Part shown: positions 35,773-49,771 of the stretch, piece by piece
How the letters are laid out: each line of letters starts with the position of its first letter
Position numbering within the stretch: position 1 is the stretch's first letter
Assembly (NCBI GenBank): GCA_013397935.1
Contig: VZRN01003162.1
Span: 1-64,000 of the forward strand
Source of the DNA: Dasyornis broadbenti
Taxonomy: Eukaryota > Chordata > Aves > Passeriformes > Dasyornithidae
Reading direction: 5' to 3'
Length of the DNA stretch: 64,000 bases
The notes under the pieces: model-generated
Database searches by the model: none
What the model saw: only the letters and a program-made list of their open reading frames with translations
What the model was told of the DNA's origin: nothing
Translations under genes and position numbers: made by a program

Positions 35773-38700
35773 TTGCCCAGATTCCATTCAAATTAATTCT
35801 TAGCCAGACCACGATGTTGTAAAATATTTTTTCATTATTAAAATGAAGGAATATAGTTTTATGGAGATTAATTTCTTTTAAAAATTGAATATACATTTGT
35901 ACAAAATCAGTTTCCTCTGTGGATTATATTGTCAATTATGAGTCTCAAGGCAGCTAGATATAAAAATTCCTTGACAAATTAAGGATTAACTACACACTTG
36001 GTAAACAACAGGCCTCCAATTATCCAAAGAAAAATACATTTTCTGGGAAAACTTTGCATTTGTTGGGTAGATTGAGACGTAGCCTTAAGCACAGGAGTTT
36101 GGCTGATGATCTTTGGATCCCAGTTCTTCAAACAGGTTTGCACTGTAGGAAATTTCCCTCATGTCTCATATGGTAAATGCTGTACTTCATTCTAGAAATA
36201 CTCAGGATTAAGTGCTAGTTTTCTGAAAGTCAATGGCAAAGCTTCTACTGGCTGTCATGTGGCCCGAATTTTAACAAAGTTTCATTAATAATTCCCATTT
36301 TCTTCATAAAACATCACCACCAAATATGTATGAAGAGTAGAAATTTTAGTAGGAAACAAAGAATGGGAAGTTGTTGTGTCTCCAGGAGAATGAAAGATAG
36401 TCACAACTTTAAAATGATGGGGCAGAGAACCAGAATGTTCTTCAAGACATAGTAAGACTGCAATTTTCTATGTATCTGCTTCTTGAGGGATGGGGTGGAG
36501 TGGTTGGTGGATAAGCAACTGCATTTTTACCTCCTCTTTAAGATCTTCTGCATATTTGTACATATTCTGTTCTTTTCTAGAGAACCAATTAGAGGCCCAC
36601 CGGATTCCTGTTGAGCTATGAACAGTAGAAACACAACCTCCCCATTTGTTAATTTATTGAAAAAGAAGGTCTCCAATATGTAAAAGGTAAGCAGAACAAA
36701 ACCCCAAAGCATAAAGAAATTAAGAAACCACATATAATATTCCAGTGGCACCTAGTTCCCTGAATGGGCAGGTTTCTGTCCAGTAAGTTGCAGTTCTCTA
36801 CAAATGGGAATTTTTTCATTTTGGAAATGTAGTTCAGAGGTGGCTACTGAAAATATGCTGGTAACAATGGGAGTTTGAGGTACCGAGTTTTTCCATTACT
36901 TGAGATCTATTTGGAGAAAACTCTTGCACAAAAATCCCTTCATTATGTACCATGCTATCTTTTACTGAGGCTCACTGACTGAGATAAATAAGGAAATCGA
37001 GACTGACAGCATTTGCTACCAGCAGACTTGAGCCAACTTCTAGTGTCTGGAATAGAAAATCAATCTGAGGATTGGGAAGAGAAAATGAAGCAATTAATGG
37101 GTAAATTGATTTCAACTCATCTACTTGGAAAAGTGGCCATCTCTTCTCAGATCTGGGAAGAGCTGTGTTGTTGCAGCTCACTATTTATGTTGTCTGATGT
37201 ATTTATTTACTATATTTATAGGAAAAGAAAGTATGATATGAAAGAAGGAGAAAGTAATTATATTTTATTTTTCTAATTTGATTTTTTTTGCACTTTTTAA
37301 AATTATAAGTGTGAGAAATTACAACCGCCAGTGGTGCAAAAGTGTCCACGTACTTGTTCTAAAAAGAACATTACTGTGATTTTATTCTACACTGACATGG
37401 AAACTCACAAAAATGCCGCATAATCATCTTGAGAAAGGAGAAATCAAAATAATTTTCTGTACTAAACTGTTGTTTCACTAAAATAAATAAGCATGATGAT
37501 TTCCTGCAACTTCTCTTCCGTAGAATTAAAAATGCTTTTATGGTAACTTACAATGGATCTCAACTGAACATTCCACTGGGGAAAGAAGGGAATTTCTTGA
37601 CAGCTTATGCTGATTTGTGGATGTCCATCATGAGATCCAAATCAGGCCTAGAGTGCATAATTAAGTCTATCAGAGTCTGATGAAGCTTCAAGAATGTTAA
37701 TCCCCAATGGCTGGTATGAGTTATGGTACTGCTGAATCTTCATGTTCACAAAAAAGATGCCACATCATTTATAGAAAAAGGTTAACAAGAACACTTTCTG
37801 GTTGAAAGTCAATTCTTTAATCTTCCCTGCCATATATAAAAATCTGCTGCATTTGGCAATGGTAGTTTTAGAAGTGAAAGGGTAGAAATGATGCCTATAA
37901 TAATCATATATTTCATATCATGGTTAGTTATTAGTTTGCAATGAGGGAAAAGGAGGGAAAGGGGTATTTTCACTGAGCCTGCTTATAGCAGAAAGGCCTG
38001 TTGAATATGTTACAAAGAGTGTGTTGATTTTGTATTTTTTTTAAACTTGTGATATGGAAGATTATTGCCATTACATTTTTAATTCTGCAAGAATGGCTGC
38101 CCTTTATGTGTTATGACAATCCTGCAGTAACTGCTAGACCCATTGAGAAAGGCTTTTACCTAAATAGATGTATATTTTCCCTCACTTCTTATTTTCTCAA
38201 GGATCAGGAATTGTGGTGGTCATTCCAGCAGGTGCTATCCTTGTTAGTACAGAACTGCATTCACCTTGAGGGCATAGCAATACTGTTCTCACTAATCCTG
38301 TGAAACTACAGGTTGAGTTTGGGGCAGAAAAAAGTGGTGTAAATTACAGAAGTGTCCAATTATGAGAAGGTAAGAACCTGCCATGCCCATATGTGTCCTG
38401 TTCATGGGATAAATAGATGTCTGTGGTTGGCTGTGCAGCATCCTAAGTATGTTCAGTAGGGATAGAGATGGTGATCCAGGCTGGGGTGTCCATACTGGCA
38501 CCTAAGAAAGCAATGCAGACATGTGCAACCTTTTGAGTAAATGCTCTAGAGGAAAATAAAAGGATCTGGGACCTGACATAGCCCGGAGATGGGAGAAATC
38601 ACGTTGTATACACTGAAGATATATCCAATGAGAAAATTGTTCTTTTATAAAGGGTTGTGCTTTTATGTGCCTTTTCAAGTCTGGAAAAGTAGAAATGAGA

Positions 38701-41568
38701 ACTTGTAAGTGATGCCTTTTTTTTCTGTGCATTATTTTTAACCAAGATTATTTAGTGAGCTTTACTGTGTGCCCTCTGCAAACTGTTCTGTTTGTCCATC
38801 TGCGAGGGTGTGATAAATGTCAGCAGAGAAGCAAAGTAAGTGAAGAAAAGTGGGAAAGCAGAAGTGCCTTAGAGGTTCCTTAAGCCAGATTCCTACCAAA
38901 GGCAATACATTATGAAAATATTCTTAGACTTGGGTAAATTTCTGTACGTTAAAAACTAGAAGAGTTCTGATGACACGTAAATTCTGTTTATAAACTGGAC
39001 TTGATCAATAAGTGAAATTATTTTCTTCTATTGTTGATGGATCCAGAATACAGTGTTCTTCACTAGGTCGAGTATAGGCATGAACGTTTATTATACACAG
39101 AGATACATGATATCATCCTAGTTTGCAAGGTGCTGAGAGACTGCTATTGGAAGCTGGTTTAATGAGTTTTCTTGGTTGTATTCCCACATTGCCTTTCATC
39201 CAGCAAAAGGGACCTGTTCCAGTTTCAAGCAGGTGATGGAGGGTGCAGGATTGGAGTTAACATGCTTTTCACCTGGTTTAGGGAATACCTAAGGCTGATA
39301 GTTGTCTGCCTCAAGTTTAAATAGTAACAAAGACATTTTCACAAGGGGAAATATATCCAGATTTAATTTTGAAAGGACAGCAGCTGTGACAGCGCATGAA
39401 AATGAGCTGATACTATTTATGCTGACAACCACCCTTTTCAAAACCATCTGACAGAACAGGCCAGGTAATTTGTGATGCTCAACTCAGGCTCATCTGCCTT
39501 GAGGATGAAGGTGGGAAGCAGTGAAACAAACCCTTAGCCATCCGCACACCCACCTTGTTTATGGATGAACAATGGGTTTAGGTGCCTGGCTCCCATCCGC
39601 CCCGTTTCATACACTCTGCAGAGGGTGATGATGACCTTTGCTTCAGCATGTGCATGGTAAGTCTGGACATCCCCCAATGATGAACTCACTGTCTAGCCAC
39701 TGTACAGCTCTTATGTGTATATTTTCGTCTCAGAAATCCCAGACAGGAATATGAGCCCCCAGGGATGTAAATCACCATTTTCTCATTGACTCCTAGGGCT
39801 GATGAAGCTCAGGTTGGCTTCAAGCCTGTAAAAGAACGTTGGAGATATTCGGGCTATGGTTTTAAACAAATCTTTAACATCTTCAGAATGTGGAGATTTC
39901 AGTTATAGAAAAGGCATGACCAAAAGAGCTGAACAGAGAATAGATTTTTATATTTGTAAATATTTTTTGTATTCCTATTTCTGTTGAAACTGCTAGTGTT
40001 TATAGATAGGCAATCCTTTTCCTATCTCATTTTAGTCTGGTAAATCAGGACACATCTTGTTTCATCTCCAAATCACAAGTCTTCTTGATTAAGTTCTTTC
40101 TCAAGCAGAAAAATTCCCATCTCCACATTGGCATGTTTCCAAATGCAGTGCCTTTCAGCCTACAAAAAAAGAATAGGCCATCTCAGAGCACTTTACCTCT
40201 ACTGAATGTGCTCAGTGCATTCTTATACTGACTAAAGATAGATGAAAGTAGTTCGAGTTTGTGTGTTTCGTTTGTTGTGAAACAGCTGTACTGTCCAAAA
40301 ATTGTTTTTCTAAACAACATCTTTCTTTCTTCCCCCTGTGACTGTATATTTTTCATTTTAAGAAAATCTTTTTTGCTCACTATTCAGAAACATCAGAACT
40401 GTGTATAAAACCGCAGGTCTGCTTCCAGGAATGTCATGAAAATATATGCTGTAATAAAATTTATCTTTCATGGTTCTCAAAGAAATAGTTCATACCATTT
40501 ATGGGAGACCAAAGAAAAGAACCATTGTGGAATTTCACTAGAAGTTTAATTCCACATAGAAGCAATGTGGGAGAAAACCAAATGAAGTTCAATACCCAGG
40601 ATGCTCTCCCTTCCACCACAGCATCACTCACCTCCTCTGCCTGTGGGTGATGTTTGCCGAATGATTATTATTATTGTATGAGTTCTGCTTCAAAACTGCT
40701 GTGCATGAGCTAGAGCTGAATGCTATCATGGAAGTGAATGATAGAGGGAAAAGTATCAACAAGCTTCCAAGTTATGGATCCAAAACCTGTGCTTCAGTGC
40801 CATCTTCTGCTCCACCCAAACAGCCACCACTGCTCTTCACGAGGAAACCTGCATGGGAGTACTCCACCAGAAAACGGTCATTAGGAAAAAGTAAGAAAAA
40901 ATGAAGTTTTTAATCTCAGCACATTTGAATATGTTGCCCATGATCATTGTATTCAGGTACTATAGCTCTTTGCCTTCTGTCTATTAGCAGTTTTAGAAAC
41001 ATACTTGAAACATCTCAGCAGTTGCAAATCAAAGATGAACTTTTCTTGTAATACTTATTTTTTCTCATTAAAGATACCGTTAAAGATACTCTCCATGTAC
41101 TCTTAAAGAGGGGATTTTTTCCTGGTACTGGGGAAACAGGTTCTCAGGTTGATGCAGATCAGCTATATGCTTAACTGCTCGTGTTCAGGACTTGGACACC
41201 TTCCCACAGAGCAGAGACTGACAAGGTGGAACACAGAAAGGGAAGAGGAGCCCAAGCCATCAGACAGGCTATGCTGCCCAATGCTTATAAAATCAGCTGG
41301 CTGTGACTTGCAGCCACTTGCCGTAATCAAGCTATGAGGCTCTGATTTTCACTATGTGTAATGGGCTGGCAGAGCAATTTGCTTAGTAATTTAAACCAGA
41401 TGTGCAACTAAAGCTTAAAGCTATGGGGCAAAAGAATTGGCCTTTGTGCTGTTTATAAGATGTTACAACCATCCATAGCTTTAAAAGGATATTTTTTTCT
41501 TGTTCCTGGTGTTCAGCTCTAGTCATCTTGCCTTCTACAGGCTGTATGACACTCGAGTTACTGCACAG

Positions 41569-41639
41569 AGCGGGTTGGAACTAGATCCAATTGGAATGGT
41601 CCCCTTCCAACCCATACCATTCTATGATTCTATAATACT
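41569..41639 (+). mobile_element. CR1 3'-terminal fragment
   Basis: GAGCGGGTTGGAACTAGATC, then GGTCCCCTTCCAACCCATACC, closing with ATTCTATGATTCTATAAT, is a clear CR1 3' end with an almost intact terminal octamer repeat. Only about 70 bp remain, so it is extremely 5'-truncated. Confidence 0.88.
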
Positions 41640-44600
41640 GGTTCTGCCTTCAGGTAAGATTCACAGTGTCACTTCCCGCTGCAGATTTTGTTTTCAGTTT
41701 CAGTAATGCTTCTGTAAATCTACATATATCATAGAGCCAGGTTTTCACTATAGTCTGAAGGATTAATCAAAATCAACCCAATCATTTTAAAGAACAAACA
41801 AACAAAAAAGGATGGGCAGAAAATACTGTTTGTTTATAGTAAAGACATTTAAATGAGAGGCATTTATTTGTGTCCTTCAAGGCAGAAATTGGAGGAGTGG
41901 TGAGTGATTTTCTTTTGTTGCCAGGTGAAACTGCTTAAATGGGCAAAATCTGAGTATTTAAATTTAAAAGCTTCAGTAGAAAAATTCGCCACATGTGAGA
42001 AAAGATCAATGTCTCTCAACCAGACAGCTAGTCATTAAATGACTGCAACTCTTCTTTTACAATATGAATTCATCCACCCACAGAGGCCAGGAAAAAAATT
42101 GAAACAATGTCCAGTGTTAGTAAGGTGCGGGTTTTTTGGTTCTTTTTTTCCCCCCACAAAAAAACCAGTGGGTCAGACTTGGTTTTGTCTCAGAATGGTT
42201 ATGTGGCTTTGGTTATTAAAAAAAAGCAAGCAAGCAAGAGAGGAAGCATGCAAGCTTCAAAAATTCTGCTATCGTTAATAGTCATATTCACAGCATTTAT
42301 TCTTAAGGTTCTCCTCATCCTGTGCACAGAACACGACAGACAACCCTCGGAAGAAGAGGGTGGAAGCTTGTATTTAAATACAGAATTGCATCTGAGGACT
42401 GAATCACAGCATTCAAACACAAATGTGCTGTGACAAGCCATACGTTTCAGTTCTTGATTTCTTCATTATAAGCAACTTGAGGAGTTAGTAAAAACAAGTA
42501 TGCTTCTACATATTGTCTGTCATTCTACTTGGTATCCATTTCTGGGGTGTATGTTAAATTCCCCATGAAAATACAGAGTAAGTTACAGTACCATTTTTCC
42601 ACCTCATTTTGCATATATAATTTTCCATTAGTGCATTAATAGTGCATACACAGATGACTTTGCTTCATTCATCCTCTTCTTTTTTTTTCTCAGTTTGAAA
42701 TTAGTAAAGTTTTAAATATTTTACCTGTCAGATTAGATGTATTATATACTCATATGACACATTAAAGCAGTCAAGCTTTTTTTTGTTGTTGTTCCTTACA
42801 AATATCTCAACTTAACAGTGAATTTAATAACATTAGGTTTGGGTAGGAAGGACTAAGTAACAGAAAATAATCTTTATTTCATGGCTCCAAGTATCAAGCA
42901 AATGAAATATATACTACTCAATTTCCCTATTGCAGATATGACATTTTTTGTGGGAAAAAGAAATTAGAAAGTTAAAAATGTCCTCTTCTCTCATTTTAAT
43001 ATGTTTTACTTATATGAAATTTGATCATGTTGGATCAGTGTTTAGGAATGGAGAAAACAAAGATAAGCTATAGTTTACAGACAAGCAAGAAAAGCAAGCA
43101 AGCTATTCAGCATAGGAATATTTTTTCTCTTTAATGGATTTCTGCTGATTGTACAACTTCATCTGGAGAACATTAATGAAAGAGCAGTGTGATACATATG
43201 TCTGGTGAGACTCAGGCAACGTAACAAATTACTTTATAGGTGACATTTTGTGCCTTTTAAGAATGTTTTTTTGTTTGTTATTGCCTTAAGCTTGTTCAAT
43301 GTGCTCTATTTACATTTGACTTTTTTTCTCATGTGTCTATTATAATGGGAGTTCTTTCAAACAGAAAATAGTGAAGATGCCAAAGCTTACCAAATAAAAC
43401 CAGGTTTAGAAACAAAGTTTTAATCCAAGGCAGACAGGTCCTCACTTTTTCCAGCACTGAATACCAAATAGTTCCTTTTTATTTCAGGGTACAAGAATCA
43501 TAGTTAATCTTTCCTCTGCTACAGTGTAATTACAATTTTGCCCTAACATGGTGCACTGGGAGGCTAGCTGGACTGCAAGCACTGGAAACCACTTAACTGG
43601 AGAGTCCTGACATCGCTGTGACAGGACTGGCCAACTGTCAATCACTAAACACAAGATATTTGCAAGTTATCCCTTAAAACCAGGTCTTTCTGCCCAATTT
43701 CTATTTCTTTTCAGTCCTTCTCCTGTTCCTTGTAAAGGTGTACCCTGCAGGATGAGGCAAAGCTCAGTCAGATACGCAGGGCTGGTGCCTGTCAAGTCTT
43801 CATCAGGCTCAGCACAGGGCTCCGCCTTGCTCTGTGGGGGGTTGGAGGGTGACGAAATGGGGATGCATTCCTCGCAGCACTACTCCCCAGGAAACCATGC
43901 CAGAAACTTTTATGTAATCCCTAATGTGAGAGAAGGGGTCTTCTCATTCATAAAACTTTTCCCATCTTTGTTCCAGGAAGGATTATATAGTACAGCACTA
44001 GACAGAGCTCATCTTAGCAGCCTGTAATATATTTGCACTTAAACATCTTGCCTGAGCCCTCACACCTCCATTCCACTGAGCACATTTCCTCCAGCAGGAA
44101 GACCCGTGGAATTTTGTTTGCAGTTTGTCAGTGGGGAAATTGCATGAGAGTCAAACATTTCTCACTTCTTGGTTTGAATTACACTGTTATCCTGCTGTCT
44201 GCTGTGAAGAGTTTTTAAGTGGAGTGTTTACCATTAGAGCCTCTCAGTGTAAATTATTTACTATTGACAGTGGTAGCTAGTAGGGAACATTTTTGTGGGA
44301 TATGGATTTATAATTATACTGTTAGTTTAAGGATTAAAGCATTTTTTATGATGGCTTACAGAGAGTGTTTTTTGGTTTTGAAACCGTAGGAGATGCACGA
44401 GAAATCTGACCTATTGTGTTGTCTCTGGCTCAGGAGAGACAATGTGGAATGAATAATAATAAAAAAAGGCAAAGAATTATTTTCTCTAAAAGCACTTTAA
44501 TCTGAATCCATGGACAGATGGCCAAAGCAAAAATTGTTTTGTTATTTTGAAAGGCTTGTGTGACTGCCTGGAAGATATTGTCCCTGCAGCAGGGCAGGCA

Positions 44601-45861
44601 GGAGGAGCTGAGCAAATTCTCCTGGTGAGATTCTCTGAGAAGTCAGCCAGATTCAATGGGGAGCCAAAGAACAATAACTTAAAAGCACAGCAAAAATACC
44701 TTCAACACATGCATTTCCCTGCCCCCCCTGGATTTACCGCATACGTATCGTATGGCATGTCTGCACAAACTCTGGCCCAGGGTAGGAAAATGGCTGCTAT
44801 TCCAAAGGGACAGCTCCATGGGGTCTGTGAGCAGGATGTCTGTGGGACCTGGCCACAGTGGACGTTGCTGAGGGAAAAGCCAGAAGGAAAGGTGCTGCTG
44901 GGTGGAGGTTTGTCACTGGGCTGAGGAGTGCTGCTGCTATGATGCTCTGCTCAGCTTCCTCGCCAGAGAGTGTTTGCTTTGTGTTTGGCTGGCCCTGGCT
45001 ATGATCAGAGATGTGTTTGCCTGGAGTGCATGTCAATATGTGTAAAAGCCACATTAAGCTTTTATAAAATGTTTTGTCTCTCGCCTTGAGTCTCAGTATC
45101 CAAATAAAGACTGTAAATAAGGGAGGTCTCAGTGACAGTGGAAGAAAGATTTAAAATATACAACTCTATTAGGTCCTCCAAAATTGTTCTCTCTATTTAG
45201 CGTAATACTTTAAAATTATATATTTTTAAATAGTCATTTGATATATTATGACAAGACGAAAAAGTTCAAAATAACCTCAGAAGGAACGCTTAGTACTGCC
45301 CAGCACAAGGTGGATATGCATCTTGGAACAACCGGTCTGAAAGTGATTGGCCTCTAAAAGAGAAAAACATCAGCTGTTCTCTGAATCAAAGTGCAAATCT
45401 TAGCTAATTTCTATTTTACTGTGTAACTGAAATAGCAAAGGGTAACGAGTTCAAATGTAGGTTTTAAATTAAACAATTGTAATTTCTTGCTTTTGGAAAC
45501 TAGTGCAGCTATGAAAAAAGGAATTTCAGAGCACCACAATCCAGAAAACGTGAAATTGCCTCAGGAGGAAATCACTGTGCCAGAAATGTATTACATTAAC
45601 TTACAAACAATTTGTTGTTGATTATAATGAGAATGACTGACTGTCTCTAGCCATGTTACAAGTGGGTGCAGTGCAGCCCCAATGGCACAGCCTGGCAGTG
45701 ACGGGCTCTGCTGCAAGAGGCAGCACTCATGGATCAGGTGAAGCACCTGCTGGCACATCTGCCACGTGCTGATTACTAACCCCTAGCTAACCCATAACCT
45801 GGCTGCTAACTTTTACAGTGAGTAATAATTTTCCCAGCTATGGTAAAATGGTTCTGACAAA
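41640..45861. other. Non-coding DNA, partly more G/C-rich
   Basis: No gene is recognised. The part at 44540-45050 is more G/C-rich and has a 125-codon plus-strand frame (44547-44924) without domain-like features. A small inverted repeat, CATACG (44740-44745) and CGTATG (44749-44754), lies within it. Confidence 0.6.
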
Positions 45862-46308
45862 ACACAGAATCACAGAATATGCTGAGTTGAAAGGGACACA
45901 AGGATCATTGAGTCCAGCTCTTAGGCCTGCACAGGACCATCCCCAAGAATCACACCATGCGCCTGAACTCTGGAGGCTTCATCGGGCTTGGTGCTGTGAC
46001 CCGTTTCCTGGGGAGCTGTTCCAGTGCTCAGCCACCCTCTGGGGGAAGAACCTTTTTATAATATCCAACCTAAACCTCCCATGGCACAGCTTCAGGTCAT
46101 TTCCTTGTTTCTTATCACTGGTCACTACAGAGGAGGAACCAAGTCTGCCCCTCCTCTTCCCCTCACCAGGAAGTTATAGATTACAATGAGGTCTCCCTTC
46201 AGTCTCCCCTTCTCCAGGCTGAACAGACCAAGTGACCTCAGCTGCTCCTCATATGGTTTCCCCTCAAAGCCCTTCACCATCTTTCTTGCCCTCCTTTCCA
46301 CACTCCAT
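45862..46308 (-). mobile_element. CR1 non-LTR retrotransposon, 5'-truncated
   Basis: On the minus strand the copy starts in ORF2 just after the RT core (VERRARKMVKGF, then EEQLRSLGLFSLEKGRLKG). It continues through the C-terminal region and ends at about 45862 with the CR1 3' tail and ATTCTGTGATTCTGTG, a decayed octamer repeat. There are frame breaks, including a stop pair near the SNRT-like block. It lacks one base at the WNRLP block (46013-46022), the same change as in the copy at 56458. The 123-codon plus-strand frame at 45818-46189 is its antisense shadow. Confidence 0.95.
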
Positions 46309-49300
46309 AATAGCTTAGTATCTTATATTGCAGTAACAATGCCAGACCAAAATCTCTGGATAATTCTATTTTTCTGCAAGACTTGCTTTTCAAAGTGACA
46401 TAAAATAATGGCCTTCCTCTGTTTTTATATAAATGACTAAAGCATGTGTCATCAAACTGTTGAGTAGATTTTAAATACATCCATTTTTAATATTGTTTTT
46501 ATTTTACAAAGGCCTTCACAGTGAGCTGAGTGAAAAACACATATGAAATGTGTGTTTTTGTTTAAATATTCAGATAAATCAAAAAGCCATTTTCCTAGGA
46601 TGTTGTCTCGGGGCAGAAAGAAATGTGGCAACTGAATTATAAACACTTAACAGTCATTTACAGCAAAAATGCTGATATAACAGGAAGTGTAATGCTGTGA
46701 CCAATTTTATGTAATATAAAGATTCTACTTTCCATTTTTATTTTGCTTTTTCTCCTTAACAATTTGTTATAAGCTTTAACTAATGCATTTGAAACAAACC
46801 ACCGTTACCTCTTGTTCTTGCTCTCCCAGAAAGAGAATTCCACAGGCACAATGAAAACTTGCTAATCAAAACAAAATTGTGAACTGAGAAAATAATCTTT
46901 AGATGGTCACAAACATTGCCTAACTCAGTTCTGGTAGGTTTGCAGCTGATTTACTGGATTTTCACAGCCTGTACTGCACTTATGAAGAGATGACTTAGTA
47001 AAAAAATGCCCCAAAAGATACCAGAGCAAACAGGATGATAAGCAAGTTTGTGTTTACAATATGCCTTGAAGCAGAAAGACAGAGTGGGTGCTGTTTGCTG
47101 GGTGAACACACAGCAATATACTCCGCAGATATTATATTTACACAGTAGATTATTGACAACAGTAGATTACAGTGATTCCAGGATAATGGCTTGCTTTTTA
47201 CATATTACTAGATCTACCAAGGAACTGGGCAGATTTTCTCTTGTTCACGGGAAAATCTCATTTGGTTATTGGTCACCTAGTATTGAGATCTCTGGCACTA
47301 CCTTGACAGCAAATTTACAAATAATTACTTCTGTAGGGTCTTCATGCCAATAAAGCAGTTTACTACCATTATGCACAGTTCCTTTTCTTGTTGCAAACAC
47401 TATCGTAGGAATAATATTACAAGAGACAACTGTCTCTGTTGTGGAAAAAAATTCAGATTGCCTTGATGTTGAAAGTCCTTAGAGTTCTTACTGTTGATCT
47501 CAAAACCCCTGTTATGTAATACAGAAGCCTGAAAACCACTGCACACAGGGTGGACAGTAATTTCTTGAAGGATGAGATAATGCTGATATTGGGATAAACG
47601 GTGGAGAAAATTGTGGCTGTTCTGATGAAATCTGGAAAACCACAGTTCATACAAACTGTCTCTGCGGAGAACTGGGGATCTGCTGAGCCACTCCAGGATG
47701 CTGGGCAGCCTGCCTATTCTGCAGCTACTGTGGAAGTAAAGAGAGTTGAAAGTGCTCAAGGCTTCATGACCAGAGTATTAATCAGTGAAAATGGGTGACG
47801 CAGAGAAACTTCATCTTTGCATATAATTAGCTGGCATTCAAGTCACTGTCTCTGTGGGATTAGTTTTAGACTCCACCGAGGCAGTTGAGCTGGGCATGGT
47901 AAATCAGCACAGTTGCACGTGCAGATAGTAGCTCTCGGATGCTGGCTTGAGTTCTGAAAGCAGTACAACAGTGGTGGCTATAAAGAATACAGCAGGGAAT
48001 ATGCAGGCAACGCTGTTTTCAATACTCATGTTAATCTATTACAAGTTTGCTTTGGTATCTCTCCCTGACACAGCTTTATGCTGCTTAGACTTACCCTTCG
48101 TGTGCAAGCAGTGAAGCTCATTGGCTTTTCTGTGCTCAGGCAACATGTGGCTCTGGAGTCACGGCTGTGTCTGGGAGGGGAAAGAACAGATGGGCTGAAA
48201 GCGAGCATGCCATGTTCACAATGACAATTAAAGTTTTATATTGCTTCTTGAGGAATACAAATCCAAAGGAAAAAAAAAAATCCTCCGTTTATTTTTGTTC
48301 AGTTGATCATATAAAAATGAAGACTGGGGCAGAGTCTCACTGAAAGACACTGGAAGGAGAGTGCTGACAATGAACGGCAGAGAAGCACAGAGAAGTTTGA
48401 AATACTGCAAACCCTTTTTGTCCTGATAGTATTGTCTGGTCTTGGGCTTGCAGGCAAACTGTGCTCATTCTGACGTCGTCTGTGGGCTACCCAGGGAGCC
48501 TTGGATGTGCCTGGAGACCCGAATACTGGAAGCAACAATCTTCTAACTCCCATGGCAGGTGAGATGTGAGTGACTGAACACAGGGCTAATGAACACTTAC
48601 ATCGTGCCCCTATAGTTGCCATAGTAATAAACCCTTGTTACTGTTCTCAGATTTCTGATAAATTAAAACCAAGAAAGTCACCGTGATGCCATGAGGGAAC
48701 ATTTCTGTATATCTTAATTTTGTTGTCTGTTTTATGTTATGTTGTGCTTGATTTGTGGAACTTAAAGTGGGGTAAGTCACAGGTGAGCAGATACATACCT
48801 GTGTGCCCACATGCATTACACTAATTCCTTACAGTTCATCAAAAATCCTCTGATTTCTGTAAAAAGAACACACAGACGCATGCACTGCTGTACATTGTGG
48901 CAGTGGCACTATGATAAAATATAATAATACTAAAAAGAAATCAATGCCTTTGCCTGATTTTGTATGCAGTGCAAAAAGAGATAACAGTGACAACACTCAT
49001 GTATGAGGTAGGTTGAAACTTGAAAGAATAAGAGTAATGCAAATTTTTTTGACCAGGCACATCTATTTCGCTAACATTTTCAAATTATTTTCTTTCCTTT
49101 CCCGGCCAAGTGTTGCAAATCACTTATTTCTACTCAGAAGCCTCTTTGCAGTCAGTAACATCTTGTGGGAACATCTTGTCAGGGAAGTTTGACACTTGAA
49201 GAAGAGGAAGGGTGGAAGTAGGTAGGTTTGTGGGTTTTCGGGCTGCCTACAAACTTGCTGGTAGCAGGGGGAATGCTCCACAAATTGGAGGAAATCACGG

Positions 49301-49756
49301 GGCAGTATCCTGAGGCTTACAGGGTTGGTGACTGTGTATGCCTCTTAATACATCTGCATAATAAGCTTTTCCTTTTCCATATTAATATTTTTGGAAGTGT
49401 TTCTGATCTGTATTTGCACATGGATGCCAGATGATGATGCGTTAAGTTTGCAAGCTGAACTGAGCACAAAAACATGCTCAAATGAAGCAGGGAAATATTG
49501 CTGTGTCAAAGCCGCAAATAATTGTACATATGCCAAATTTACCTAGCAAGGTGCTGGAAAGGAGCTGTCTCTTGAGTATTGCATCAATGGGCTTAGCATA
49601 CAAGTAAACCACAAAAATGTATTATTGACAAAGAATATATATGAAAGTAATAGGACAGATCTTTAAAAGTACCTAAAAATCTATCCAGCCCTGGGAATCA
49701 GTTATAAATTTCGTCTGAAACCAAATTATTATTATCATCTGATAAATATATTTAAG

Positions 49757-49771
49757 AAAAAAAAAAAAAAA
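49757..49771. repeat. Poly(A) run, 15 bases
   Basis: Uninterrupted A15 between TTTAAG and GCTTGAAC. Confidence 0.9.

Larger units (their letters stand above)
35241..41568. other. A/T-rich non-coding DNA
   Basis: Chance open frames of at most 87 codons. Two small tandem duplications are listed separately (35265, 35749). A more G/C-rich patch at about 39480-39700 holds no recognisable feature. Confidence 0.65.

Noticed and set aside
44547..44924. 125-codon plus-strand frame
   Set aside because: No recognisable family, and opposite-strand frames overlap it; the G/C-rich patch explains the openness.
45818..46189. 123-codon plus-strand frame
   Set aside because: Antisense shadow of the minus-strand CR1 at 45862-46308.
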